NCBI GenBank assembly: GCA_019240405.1
Contig: JAFAYL010000013.1
Span: 248,001 to 312,000 of the forward strand
Length of the DNA: 64,000 bases
Reading direction: 5' to 3'
Source: Acidobacteriaceae bacterium
GTDB lineage: Bacteria > Acidobacteriota > Terriglobia > Bryobacterales > Bryobacteraceae
In this document: positions 50,931-60,555 of the stretch, piece by piece
How positions within the stretch are numbered: the first letter of the stretch is position 1
Layout: every line of letters starts with the position of its first letter
Translations under genes and position numbers: made by a program
Notes under the pieces: model-generated
The model's input: the letters and a program-made list of their open reading frames with translations, nothing else
Databases searched by the model: none
Told to the model about the DNA's origin: nothing

Positions 50931-53651
50931 TTATTCGTGCCTGAGCGCGAGTGTCGGCTCGATACGCGAGGCTCTCCAAGCGGGCAGAAAAGCGGCCGTG
51001 ACACCCGCGACCACGATTACAAGAGCTGCTGAAACGATGGTCAAAGGATCGAAAGCAGATAGCCCGAAGAGGGCCTTACTGAACAACTTGCCTAATGAAC
51101 AGGCCGCCAGGATTCCGACTACCAGTCCAAGCATGAGGAGGCGCAGCGTGTCCGCCATAACCATTCCCAGAATCCCTGATCGTTCCGCGCCGAGTGCCAT
51201 TCGAATTCCGATCTCCGCAGTGCGGCGGACCGTAAGGTAGGACATCACTCCATAAAGGCCGATTGCCGCGAGCACGAGTGCGAGCAGGCCAAAAAAGCTC
51301 GACAATTTAGCGACAAGCTTCTCTTGATCGAGAGTCTCGTCTATCAAAACGGCGGCAGGTTTCAAGCTCGTGATCGGAAGTTTAGGATCGACGTTCTTAA
51401 TGGCCCCGCGAACGGAATTCGAAAGTGCGCTGGATTCGATGCGTGTGCGGATCTCAAAATTCATCGTTTCGATCTCGTCACGGTGTTGGAGGTAAGCTTT
51501 GTAAAAACGCCGAGGGACCGGTTCGCGAAGATCTCTTTGTTTCGCATCACGAACGACTCCGACGATAGATACGGCGGTCCGGTCCTTCCCATCGCCCTCA
51601 AAGATATGCCTCCCGAGCGGATTTACCTGGCGGAAATAGAAACGCGCCATCTTCTCGTTAATGACTGCCACTTTGGGCGCAGTCTCGGTATCTTGCGGCC
51701 CGATTCCGCGACCCAGAATGACAGGGGTACCTACGGTTTCGAAATAATTTGGACCGACGCGATCGTAGCCATTGAGCTTGTCTTCTTTCGAGCGGTATGC
51801 ATAACCTTCTACTTCGGCGTCCGTTTCGGAATCGGTGCCGCTGAAGAGCCCGTTCTCTGAAACTGTTGCGCTTCGTACGCCTGGTAAATTTTGTAGGCGC
51901 TCGATCACTTGCCTGGCAAGTTGATTGACTTGGTTGTCCTTATAACCCGCAGTTTTGAAATCGACTTCCGCGAGCAGCAGTCCTTCGCGCGTATATCCGA
52001 CGTCCATGTTCTCCAGATTGCGAAGGGTACGGATGAACAGGCCGGCTCCGACCAGCAGGGTTAGAGAAAAAACAATCTGAGAAACAATTAGCGCCTTCCC
52101 GAAGCTTTGCGCAAATCCGTGAGACTGTCCGGACTTACTGTCTTTGAGGCTCGAGACGAGGTCAGAGCAGGTGGTTTGAAGAGCAGGCGCGAGGCCAAAT
52201 AGCAACCCCGCAATGATCGACACAGCGGCTGTAAACAACAGAACCGCTGCATCGAGATGCACGTCCACTGGCGTTTGGTCGCTTCGCGAAATAAATCCGA
52301 GGAGAAGGTGGCTTCCCCATTGCGCGAACAGGAGTCCGGCGCCTCCTCCAAGGAACGAAAGCGCCAGACTTTCAGTCAGAAGCTGCCGGACAAGCCTAGC
52401 TTGCCCAGCCCCAACTGCCAGACGCAAGCTCATTTCACGGCTTCTGCTGGTTGCGCGCGCGAGCTGTAAGTTTGCGACATTAGCGCAGCAAATCAGAAGC
52501 ACTAACAAAACAATTCCCATCAGTGCGATCAGTGGGAGAGAGAGCTCATGGCGCAGGCGGGAAAAGCCTTTGGCTCCAGAAGAAACCTGAATGGTTTCCT
52601 GACGCAGGCGGCGGAGGTCTTCACCGCCCATGCTTGAACTGTAAAGTTCGGTAAAGATCTGGGGCGCCAAATCGCGTACTGCTGCGGCTGCCCGCGCCTG
52701 TGACACGCCGGGTTTCAAGCGCCCCATCAGCATGAGCCAGCTCACGCGCGTGTCTTTGAGGTAATTATGCCCAGGATTGGCTTGCGCTTGCATTGTGATG
52801 GGGAACCAAACGTCCATAGGGACACCGACAATGTCGCCAAAAAATTCAGGCGGCATCACTCCGATGATCGTGAAAATGGAGCCGTTCACTGAGATTCGCT
52901 GGCCGACAACTGCGGGATTGCGCGCAAACCGCCGATTCCAGCAGGCGTAGCTGATGACCACGACGGGTGCGCCTCCTTCGACGTGAACCTCCTGCTCGTC
53001 AAAAGTGCGCCCGATTAGGGCAGGTACTCCGAGCACCGAAAAATAGTTCCCGGTTACAAAGCGGCCGCGCAGCTTTCCGCCTTGCACTTCTGAACTCGGT
53101 CGTCCGCCAGCCGGTAATATCTCGAGATATTCGCTTCGGCCACTTGCATAAACATCGGAAAAAACACGATTGCGTTCTCGAAACCGTTCATAAAAGGGAT
53201 AGGAGAAGAGATCTGTTCGACCGGAACCCTCCGACACGCTACCGACCCGTGTTGTATCGCCTATTGCGACTAGCTCATTGGAGTTTCGGACAGGCAAGGC
53301 TTTCAAGAGCACCGCGTCGATCAAACTGAAAATTGCAGTATTCGCTCCAATTCCGAGTGCGATCGACAGGACGGCAATAGCAGTGAATCCCGGGCTTTTG
53401 CCCAATAATCTCGCCGCGTAGCGAAGATCCTGGCCTAATCGCTCGAATGAAGTCCAGCCCCAGATTTCGCGCGTCACCTCCTTAATCAGTCCTGCATTTC
53501 CGAATTCACGCCGCGCAGAGTATTGGGCTTCTTCCTTTGAGTCGCTGCGATCGACCTTATCGCGGGCTGCCATTTGAAGATGCGAGCTGATTTCTTCGTC
53601 GAAATCTTCTTCACGCACACGACGCTTGCTCCAGGGGCGCAAGAGGCTCAT
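50931..53651 (-). CDS. ADOP-type ABC transporter permease (MacB/FtsX-like)
   Basis: N-terminal LRPWSKRRVREEDFDEEISSHLQMAARDK; FTAIAVLSIALGIGANTAIFSLIDAVLLKALP; ATGA overlap with the PadR stop. Confidence 0.93.
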   Translation of the reverse strand: MSLLRPWSKRRVREEDFDEEISSHLQMAARDKVDRSDSKEEAQYSARREFGNAGLIKEVTREIWGWTSFERLGQDLRYAARLLGKSPGFTAIAVLSIALGIGANTAIFSLIDAVLLKALPVRNSNELVAIGDTTRVGSVSEGSGRTDLFSYPFYERFRERNRVFSDVYASGRSEYLEILPAGGRPSSEVQGGKLRGRFVTGNYFSVLGVPALIGRTFDEQEVHVEGGAPVVVISYACWNRRFARNPAVVGQRISVNGSIFTIIGVMPPEFFGDIVGVPMDVWFPITMQAQANPGHNYLKDTRVSWLMLMGRLKPGVSQARAAAAVRDLAPQIFTELYSSSMGGEDLRRLRQETIQVSSGAKGFSRLRHELSLPLIALMGIVLLVLLICCANVANLQLARATSRSREMSLRLAVGAGQARLVRQLLTESLALSFLGGGAGLLFAQWGSHLLLGFISRSDQTPVDVHLDAAVLLFTAAVSIIAGLLFGLAPALQTTCSDLVSSLKDSKSGQSHGFAQSFGKALIVSQIVFSLTLLVGAGLFIRTLRNLENMDVGYTREGLLLAEVDFKTAGYKDNQVNQLARQVIERLQNLPGVRSATVSENGLFSGTDSETDAEVEGYAYRSKEDKLNGYDRVGPNYFETVGTPVILGRGIGPQDTETAPKVAVINEKMARFYFRQVNPLGRHIFEGDGKDRTAVSIVGVVRDAKQRDLREPVPRRFYKAYLQHRDEIETMNFEIRTRIESSALSNSVRGAIKNVDPKLPITSLKPAAVLIDETLDQEKLVAKLSSFFGLLALVLAAIGLYGVMSYLTVRRTAEIGIRMALGAERSGILGMVMADTLRLLMLGLVVGILAACSLGKLFSKALFGLSAFDPLTIVSAALVIVVAGVTAAFLPAWRASRIEPTLALRHE

Positions 53652-54010
53652 GACCATCCCACCTCGCTTGCTGGATTCAGAACACCCGTAATCGCTTCCA
53701 CCATTTGGGACCAGCGGCTTCGCTCGGAAGCGAGCTGCCTTTTGCCCGCAGGCGTGAGCCGATAATATTTCGCGCGCTGGTTTGTGTCCGTAAGCCTCCA
53801 TTCCGATTTCAACCAACCCTGCTTTTCTAAGCGATGAAGAGCCGGATAGAGCGATCCCGTCTCAACATGTAGCAGGTCTCCGGAGTGGGCGCGGATCACG
53901 TTTCCAATTCCGTAGCCGTGCTGAGGACCCCACTGAAGGGTTTGAAGAATGAGCATATCGAGCGTGCCCTGCAACAGCTCGATGCGGTTCTGATACCGAT
54001 TCGCAGGCAT
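53648..54010 (-). CDS. PadR family transcriptional regulator
   Basis: LLQGTLDMLILQTLQWGPQHGYGIGNVIRAHSGDLLHVETGSLYPALHRLEKQGWLKSEW. Confidence 0.95.
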   Translation of the reverse strand: MPANRYQNRIELLQGTLDMLILQTLQWGPQHGYGIGNVIRAHSGDLLHVETGSLYPALHRLEKQGWLKSEWRLTDTNQRAKYYRLTPAGKRQLASERSRWSQMVEAITGVLNPASEVGWS

Positions 54011-54046
54011 GTAGACATTCTACGCTAAAGGATGTAGCGCGTCTAC
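54011..54046. promoter_or_regulatory. Two palindromic boxes GTAGACATTCTAC and GTAGCGCGTCTAC upstream of padR-1
   Basis: 54011-54023 and 54034-54046; half-sites GTAG(A)/(T)CTAC, start-to-start spacing 23 bp; immediately upstream of the PadR ATG. Confidence 0.5.
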
Positions 54047-54083
54047 TACCGCTATTCACGTCGGCTCGCCTTATAATTCTGAT

Positions 54084-55754
54084 TTGGCCATAAGATCCTT
54101 TCTTCTGCTTGCATTCGCGGCGATCGGCGCGGCCGCGCCTCCGGAACGATTCGACATTGTTATACGGAACGGGCACATTATCGACGGCACGGGTTCGCCT
54201 TGGTATGCGGGCGATGTAGCCATACGAAATGGCCGGATTGCGCGAATTGGCTCATTGGCGGATGCTCCGGCGGCGCGTGTAATTGACGCGCAGGGGATGG
54301 TGGTTGCGCCGGGGTTCATCGACATGCTCGGGCAATCTGAACTGTCGATGCTTGTCAATCCGCACGTGCCTTCGAAGATTTTTCAAGGGATCACGACGGA
54401 GATTACTGGAGAGGGCAGCTCGATCGCGCCCCTAAATGCGCGTGTATTAGCCGCGGACCGGCCGGGGTATGCGCATTACGGCGTTAAAGCCGACTGGACG
54501 ACGTTTGCTGAATACTTTGCACGGCTTGAGAAGCAAGGGCTGGGTATCAATCTTGCGAGCTACGTTGGGGCGACCCAGGTGAGGCGCGTGGTCATTGGCG
54601 ATGATAATCGCGCGCCCACGGCGGCTGAATTGGAGCGAATGAAGGCGCTTGTCCGCGATGCGATGCAGCAGGGCGCGGTGGGCGTTTCGACATCTCTCCA
54701 ATATGCTCCTGCGCCGTATGCGACGACAGAAGAACTGATCGCGTTGGCGACGGAGGCGGCGAGATTCGGAGGCATCTATGCGAGCCATATGCGAAGCGAG
54801 GGCGACACGATTGACGTCGCGCTCGATGAAGTGTTCCGAATCGGACGCGAGGCAAACATTCCGGTGGAGATCTGGCACCTGAAAGCGGCGGGAAAGCGCA
54901 ATTGGGGCCGAATGCCGGAAATTGTAGGTCGGATCGAGCAGGCGCGAAGCTCGGGCGTGGATGTCGAGGCGGATACTTATGCCTGTCCGGCGTGGTTCAA
55001 CAGCTTTTCTGCGTTCGTTCCCCCATGGGTGCATGACGGCGGGGACGCGAAGATGGTGGCGAGGCTAAAAGATCCTGCGATGCGCGCGCGCATTCGCAAG
55101 GATATGGAGAATGACAGCTCGGCGTGGGACAACGAATGGTTGGAGATTCCGGGGCCGGAAGCAATTCTGGTGAGTGTGGTCGAGAATTCGAAGCTGATGC
55201 CGCTGCAGGGGAAGACGATTGCCGAGATTGCCAAAGAGCACCAGAAGGACCCAATCGATACGATTTTTGATTTGCTTATCGAAGATCCGGGAATGTCTGT
55301 TGCTGTGTTCGGAATGTCTGAGCAGGACATTACTTACGCGCTGAAGCAACCCTGGGTTTCGGTGGACAATGATTCGCAAGGCACGGCGCCCGACGGAATT
55401 CTGGGGAAGGAGCATCCGCATCCGCGATCCTACGGGACATTCCCTCGCATTTTGAGGAAATATGTTCGGGAGGAGAAGCTGCTGACATTACCGGATGCGA
55501 TTCGCAAGTTTAGCGCATTACCGGCTCAGCGCATGCGCCTTGCCGATCGCGGGGTGCTGAAGGAGGGGATGCGGGCTGATGTCGTGGTTTTCGATCCGAA
55601 CACGATTCACGACGTTGCAACGTTTGAAAATCCGAACCAGTTGTCTGTGGGAATGGAATATGTGTTCGTGAACGGGATTGCGGTGATTGACGACGGCAAA
55701 ATGACGAACGCGCTACCTGGAAAGGTGCTGCGAGGCGCTGCTGCCGGCAGGTAG
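54084..55754 (+). CDS. N-acyl-D-amino-acid deacylase family amidohydrolase (secreted)
   Basis: TTG start; FDIVIRNGHIIDGTGSPWYAGDVAIRNGRIARIG; YASHMRSEGDTIDVALDEVFRIGREANIPVEIWHLKAAG. Confidence 0.92.
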   Translation: MAIRSFLLLAFAAIGAAAPPERFDIVIRNGHIIDGTGSPWYAGDVAIRNGRIARIGSLADAPAARVIDAQGMVVAPGFIDMLGQSELSMLVNPHVPSKIFQGITTEITGEGSSIAPLNARVLAADRPGYAHYGVKADWTTFAEYFARLEKQGLGINLASYVGATQVRRVVIGDDNRAPTAAELERMKALVRDAMQQGAVGVSTSLQYAPAPYATTEELIALATEAARFGGIYASHMRSEGDTIDVALDEVFRIGREANIPVEIWHLKAAGKRNWGRMPEIVGRIEQARSSGVDVEADTYACPAWFNSFSAFVPPWVHDGGDAKMVARLKDPAMRARIRKDMENDSSAWDNEWLEIPGPEAILVSVVENSKLMPLQGKTIAEIAKEHQKDPIDTIFDLLIEDPGMSVAVFGMSEQDITYALKQPWVSVDNDSQGTAPDGILGKEHPHPRSYGTFPRILRKYVREEKLLTLPDAIRKFSALPAQRMRLADRGVLKEGMRADVVVFDPNTIHDVATFENPNQLSVGMEYVFVNGIAVIDDGKMTNALPGKVLRGAAAGR

Positions 55755-56381
55755 GCCGGCTTTGCTGTTCAAAAGATCCATCTCGGTGAGGATCATCTTG
55801 ATGACGGCGTCATCGCCGGGTTCGGAATTAATCATCAGGTGATAGAGTGAGCGCTCCGGCCAGTTTGCTCCATAGTATTTCTTGACAAAAGCGGCGCGCT
55901 CGCGATCGACGCTCTGAATTAGATCTTCGGCCTCGCGTTCGCTCTTTCCAACTGCTTTTAAACGGCGTAGCTTTTCCTCCGGAGGCGCGTAGATGAAGAC
56001 ACGCAGCGTATCATCGCGATTTCGGAGAAACCATGGGGAGCCGCGTCCAATAATGATGCAGTCACCGCGATCGGCGATTCCAGTGACGATGTTCTCGAAG
56101 ATTTGAGCGAGGTGCTCGGCGTCTAGGAGCTCGAGACGGCCTCCACCCTGGAGGCTTTCTTCATAGCTGCCGCGCATGAAGATTTTCACGAGGCGATAGA
56201 AGGTGGGATCGGGGCGCTCTTCGCGCTGCTCGACGGATTTGACATCACATTTGAGCTGGCGCGCGATTTCGCAAGTGATGGCACGGTCCCAAAGCGTCCA
56301 GCCCAACTGATCGGATAGTTTCTTCGCGATCGCGGCTGCACCGGAACCGTACTCCCGCTCAATCGTAATGATTCTGATCAC
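55713..56381 (-). CDS. Cytidylate kinase-like family protein
   Basis: ITIEREYGSGAAAIAKKLSDQLGWTLWDRAITCEIAR; GDCIIIGRGSPWFLRN. Confidence 0.87.
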   Translation of the reverse strand: MIRIITIEREYGSGAAAIAKKLSDQLGWTLWDRAITCEIARQLKCDVKSVEQREERPDPTFYRLVKIFMRGSYEESLQGGGRLELLDAEHLAQIFENIVTGIADRGDCIIIGRGSPWFLRNRDDTLRVFIYAPPEEKLRRLKAVGKSEREAEDLIQSVDRERAAFVKKYYGANWPERSLYHLMINSEPGDDAVIKMILTEMDLLNSKAGLPAGSSASQHLSR

Positions 56382-56484
56382 GCGTAGCTCCGCCGTGCTT
56401 TTTATTGTAGGCCGAAAACCGTGGTAGCGCGTCCCGTAAGTAGGAGCACGGACTAGAAGCCTGAAGCGATGGGAAGCGGCTAGT

Positions 56485-59141
56485 CTATTCTTCGCGAAGC
56501 GCGACTGCCGCGTCCACCAGGGACGCTCGACGTGCCGGCAACAGCGTGGCGAGAATCACGGCTCCGGTTAATGTGCCCACCACGAGTGCGTGGATCGCGA
56601 TATCCCATGTTTTGACTCCAAAAAGCAGCGTGGAAGCAAAACGATTTAAGGCCAGTGAAGCCAGCCATCCTGCAGATAAACCGAAAAGCAGAAGGCGTGC
56701 CGCGTTGCGGCTAACCAGCCGCAAAAGTTCCTTACGCGTGGCGCCCAGAGCCGCACGAATTCCAAATTCGCGTGTTTGTACTGTAACCGAGTAAGAAATC
56801 ACGCCGTAGACCCCGACCGCCGCTAGCACGAGCGCCAGCCCAGCAAAAAGCGCGAGAAGCGACAAGGTAAAACTGCGTTCAGCCACGGACGCACGGAGGT
56901 AATCCTCTAGCGGGCGGACATTGAATACGGGTTGTGTTTTATCGGCTGCAACGAAGGCGTTGCCGGCTGCCTTTTCAAGGCTTCGCGGGTTTACTCGCGT
57001 TCTCGCGACCAGCGAATAGTTAAAGTCAAGGTTCTGCGCCTGTGGAATATATGCGGCCATGTCAGCGGAGCGATCCAATCCATATTGGCGGATATCGCCT
57101 ACAATTCCGACAATCGTTGCCCAAGGCGCTTCTTCATGCCGTCCGCCAAGTTGGATATGCTGCCCGATGGGATTGTCTCTGGCAAATTGCGATTTTGCGC
57201 AGCTTTCACTGATAATCGCCACCGGCTGCGCACCTCTGTGATCCTGATCTGTGAAGAGGCGCCCCTGCCTTAACGGAATTCGCATCACGCGGAAGTAGCC
57301 AGGCGACACAGAGTACCGGTCGACGCTCGCTGCTTCTGAGGGATTCGCAAGGGGGCGTTCTCGGATGTGGAGACCTGCAGTGTCGAAATCCGCAAAGGGC
57401 AGCGTGCTTGTCATGGCACTCGCTTCGACTCCGGGATTCAGGTTCAAATGTTCCATCGCTTGTTTGTAGTAACCAAGCTCCGCGTCAGGATTTTTGTAGC
57501 GCGTGCTGTAGACGTATGTTTCGAGCGAGAGGACGTTCTTAGAGTCGAAGCCAGGATCGACGTTCAGCAATCGCCCGAAGCTCTTGCCAAGCAGTCCGAC
57601 ACCGAAGAGCAATAAGAACGCCAGCGCGATTTGTGCGGTTACTAAGGCTCTGCGGAAACCGGACTTGCCCGGGCCCGACGTGGATTTTCCGGATGCTTTG
57701 AGCGCCTCGTTGAGATCGATTCTCGTTGCTCGAAGAGCAGGCACGGTGCCAAATCCAATGGCGGCGCATATACTGACGGCCAACCCGAAGAGGAGCGCAG
57801 TGAAATCAATTCGTGTCTCGGCTAATCGTGGGATTTCATCCGGCGCTATGGAAGCCAGGATTCGCGTACCCCACCAGGCGAGCACGACGCCACCCAATCC
57901 GCCTGTGGCGGCGAGCAACAGACTTTCTGTGAGCATTGGCGAACGAGTCTTGCTCTAGTTGCTCCAAGCGCAGCCCTCATCGTGATTTCCTTAGCTCGAA
58001 CGCTGGCCCTCGCTATAAGCAAACTCGCGACGTTTGCACACGCGATCAGAAGTACAAAGCTCACAGCGGCGAATAACAACCACACGCCAGCCCGAATTCT
58101 TTGTCCTACGATTTCGTCTAACAGCGGTGTTACGGTTACCCGGATAGCGGGGTCATATGACTCAGGATGCTCACGCACGATGTCTCGCATAATGCTGTTT
58201 AACTCGGCATCGCCCTGTCCGGGTGTGATACCTTGCTTCAGCCGCGCAACTAATTGCAAGTGTTGACAGCTCCGGCAAGCATCTGGCTGCCCCAGCGCGT
58301 AACCGAGGGGCGCAAAGATTTCACGGCTTTCTTCCGCATGCGAGGATGCGAACGTTGAGAGTGGCCGAAAACCGGGTGGCAGAACGCCCACGATGGTAAA
58401 GGACTTCTCATTTAACCGAACAACTCTGCCGAGGACATGAGGATCGCCGCCAAAACGGCGCATCCACAGTCCGTTACTCAGGATCAGTACGTTCCAGCGG
58501 TCGGGGCGGTCCTCTTCGGGTGTAAAGGATCGCCCGAGCTGCATTCTTACGCCGAGCGTTCCGAAAAAGCTCGAGTTTACCCGCAGTCCGTTCACTAGCT
58601 CTGGTCTTCCAGCCTCGATCAGCGCGCTGTGCCATGTACGATAAAGCGCCATTCTTTCGAAGGAGCGGCTGCGTGTGCGCCAATCTTGTGTGGTTGTGAA
58701 ATCTACCGTTACGCCGCGAGGCGATCCTGGAATGGTGGAGGCGATCATTACCAGCCGGTCCGGGTCAGGGTAGGATAGCTGGTTGAGCAAAACCGTTTTA
58801 ACGATGCTGAAGATGGCTGTGTTTGCGCCTACACCTAGCGCCAGCGTTATAACTGCCGCGCATGTAAATGTTGAATTCTTGCGCAGCTCGCGCGCCGCAA
58901 ATTGAAGGTCTTTAGCGGCTGTTTCGAGCCAACTCACGACGTTGGTATCACGGGTCTGTTCTTTAATCTGAGTGCGGTTTCCGAACCGGCGGATCGCCTC
59001 CTCGCGGCTGACGCTTTCCGGCATCCCAGTTGCATTGCTGTCTCGAATTCGCGACTCAATGTGAAATTGAATTTCCTCATCTAGGTCACGTGTCATTTTT
59101 TCTGGTCGAAGCAGATTGAAAATGCGGCGGAGCAACGACAT
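56485..59141 (-). pseudogene. ADOP-type ABC permease, split by a single-nucleotide frameshift near 57935
   Basis: ORFs 57846-59177 and 56485-57936 are the two halves of one ADOP protein: ...RAALGATRARLVRQ joins LTESLLLAATGGLGGVVLAWWGTRIL if 1 nt is restored. Confidence 0.85.
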
Positions 59142-59151
59142 TGATTTCCTG

Positions 59152-59487
59152 CTATGCGAACTTGAGCACTTGAGCAACCGCTTGCGTCAATTGCGCCCAA
59201 CCACGCTCTTCCTCGGCCAGATGCTTACGGCCTTTGGCGGTAACCGAGTAATACCGGGCTCTTCTGTTGTTCTCTGAGGAGCCCCATTGGGCTCGCAGCC
59301 ATCCGGACTGAGTCATGCGATGAAGCGCGGGATAGAGGGACCCCTCTTCGAGATGCAAAACCCCGTTTGAAATCTTCTCGATATGCAAGGTAATGCCATA
59401 TCCGTGCATGGCTCGGCGAGACGCGAGCGTTCTTAGCACGAGCAAATCGAGTGTCCCTTGAAGGGAATCTTTATCGCGCTTAGTAAT
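59152..59487 (-). CDS. PadR family transcriptional regulator, probable ATT start
   Basis: Conserved N-terminus KRDKDSLQGTLDLLVLRTLASRRAMHGYGI extends in frame upstream of the called ORF to ATT at 59487, 8 nt after AGGAG; no ATG/GTG/TTG before the upstream in-frame stop. Confidence 0.8.
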   Translation of the reverse strand: MTKRDKDSLQGTLDLLVLRTLASRRAMHGYGITLHIEKISNGVLHLEEGSLYPALHRMTQSGWLRAQWGSSENNRRARYYSVTAKGRKHLAEEERGWAQLTQAVAQVLKFA

Positions 59488-59496
59488 GGCGTCGTC

Positions 59497-59516
59497 TCCT
59501 ATAGATGTCTATAGGA
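59497..59516. promoter_or_regulatory. Perfect palindrome TCCTATAGA-TG-TCTATAGGA overlapping the RBS of padR-2
   Basis: 9-bp exact arms, 2-bp spacer; contains the AGGA of the Shine-Dalgarno sequence on the minus strand. Confidence 0.65.
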
Positions 59517-59606
59517 AGTGTCGTTCAATTCAAAACTGCTGTCAAGTGCTATTCGCAGGCGGGCTGCATTGCGGCCTGGGCTTCAACGCGGCAAGTAACC
59601 CCCGGG

Positions 59607-60437
59607 TTACTCGTACGTTGCCGTCTTTTTGACGTATCTGCCGTGTTCGGGAAGGGCGATACGGTCAAACTCCGCAGCGAGCCGTTGAAGTTGATCAGGA
59701 ACTTCATTGCCGCTCATGGGCAGGCCGTGGCCGGGAGCGATGGTGGTTGGCCGCAGGGCTGCGAGTTTCTCGACAGATCGCCGAGCGGAGTCCCGATCAG
59801 GCGTGTAGTAGGCGGGAGGACCGTGAAGCTCGGGTGTCTGCTTTGCTACCGCGAGGAAGGATTCTTGCTTTGTGGTGCAGAATGCGTCCCCGACGACGAG
59901 CGTTTTGTCTTCCGACCGGAAGAGCGATATGTGCCCGGGCGCGTGTCCTGGCGTGTGGATATATTGCCAGCCGGAAAGCGTGGGAACCGAGCCACCCGAT
60001 GGCAAAGGGGAGACGCGGCCGCTAATGTTGACCGAAGTGCGCGGATACAGGGGTGAAAGGACGGCCATGAGTCCGCCGCCGACTGAGGAGTCGGGAGGTG
60101 GGTATTTGGCCTGAGCCGTGAGATACGGAAATTCATCCAGGTGAGCATAAACAGGAACGTCCCAATCTTCGAGCAGGGCGTCGAGAGCGCCGACGTGATC
60201 GAAGTGGCCGTGTGTCAGAACAATTGCGGCGGGTCTCGAACGTTTGCCGAAGTGGTCCTCGGCCCAACTCTTAATTTTTTCAGCCGAGAAATGAATTCCG
60301 GCATCGATCAGAGTCCAGCCTCCTTCGCGAGCTTCGATGGCGAATACGTTGACAAATAGGATCCGAACACCGATGAGGCCGGGAGCGATGTTGTCGAGCG
60401 AAACGGCTTCGTAGGAGGGTAGAGTTATTGCATCCAT
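59607..60437 (-). CDS. MBL fold metallo-hydrolase
   Basis: VLTHGHFDHVGALDALLEDWDVPVYAH; HTPGHAPGHISLF; VVGDAF; APGHGLPM. Confidence 0.94.
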   Translation of the reverse strand: MDAITLPSYEAVSLDNIAPGLIGVRILFVNVFAIEAREGGWTLIDAGIHFSAEKIKSWAEDHFGKRSRPAAIVLTHGHFDHVGALDALLEDWDVPVYAHLDEFPYLTAQAKYPPPDSSVGGGLMAVLSPLYPRTSVNISGRVSPLPSGGSVPTLSGWQYIHTPGHAPGHISLFRSEDKTLVVGDAFCTTKQESFLAVAKQTPELHGPPAYYTPDRDSARRSVEKLAALRPTTIAPGHGLPMSGNEVPDQLQRLAAEFDRIALPEHGRYVKKTATYE

Positions 60438-60555
60438 TGTGATTCCACTGTCACGGAAGGATGAGGAGTCGTCAACTCGGAAACCCTCGTAAAGAGGTTG
60501 AAAGGCGCGGCTCTGGTCAATGAGCCGAGGTGCGCGTGATGGCTATACTTCGGAT

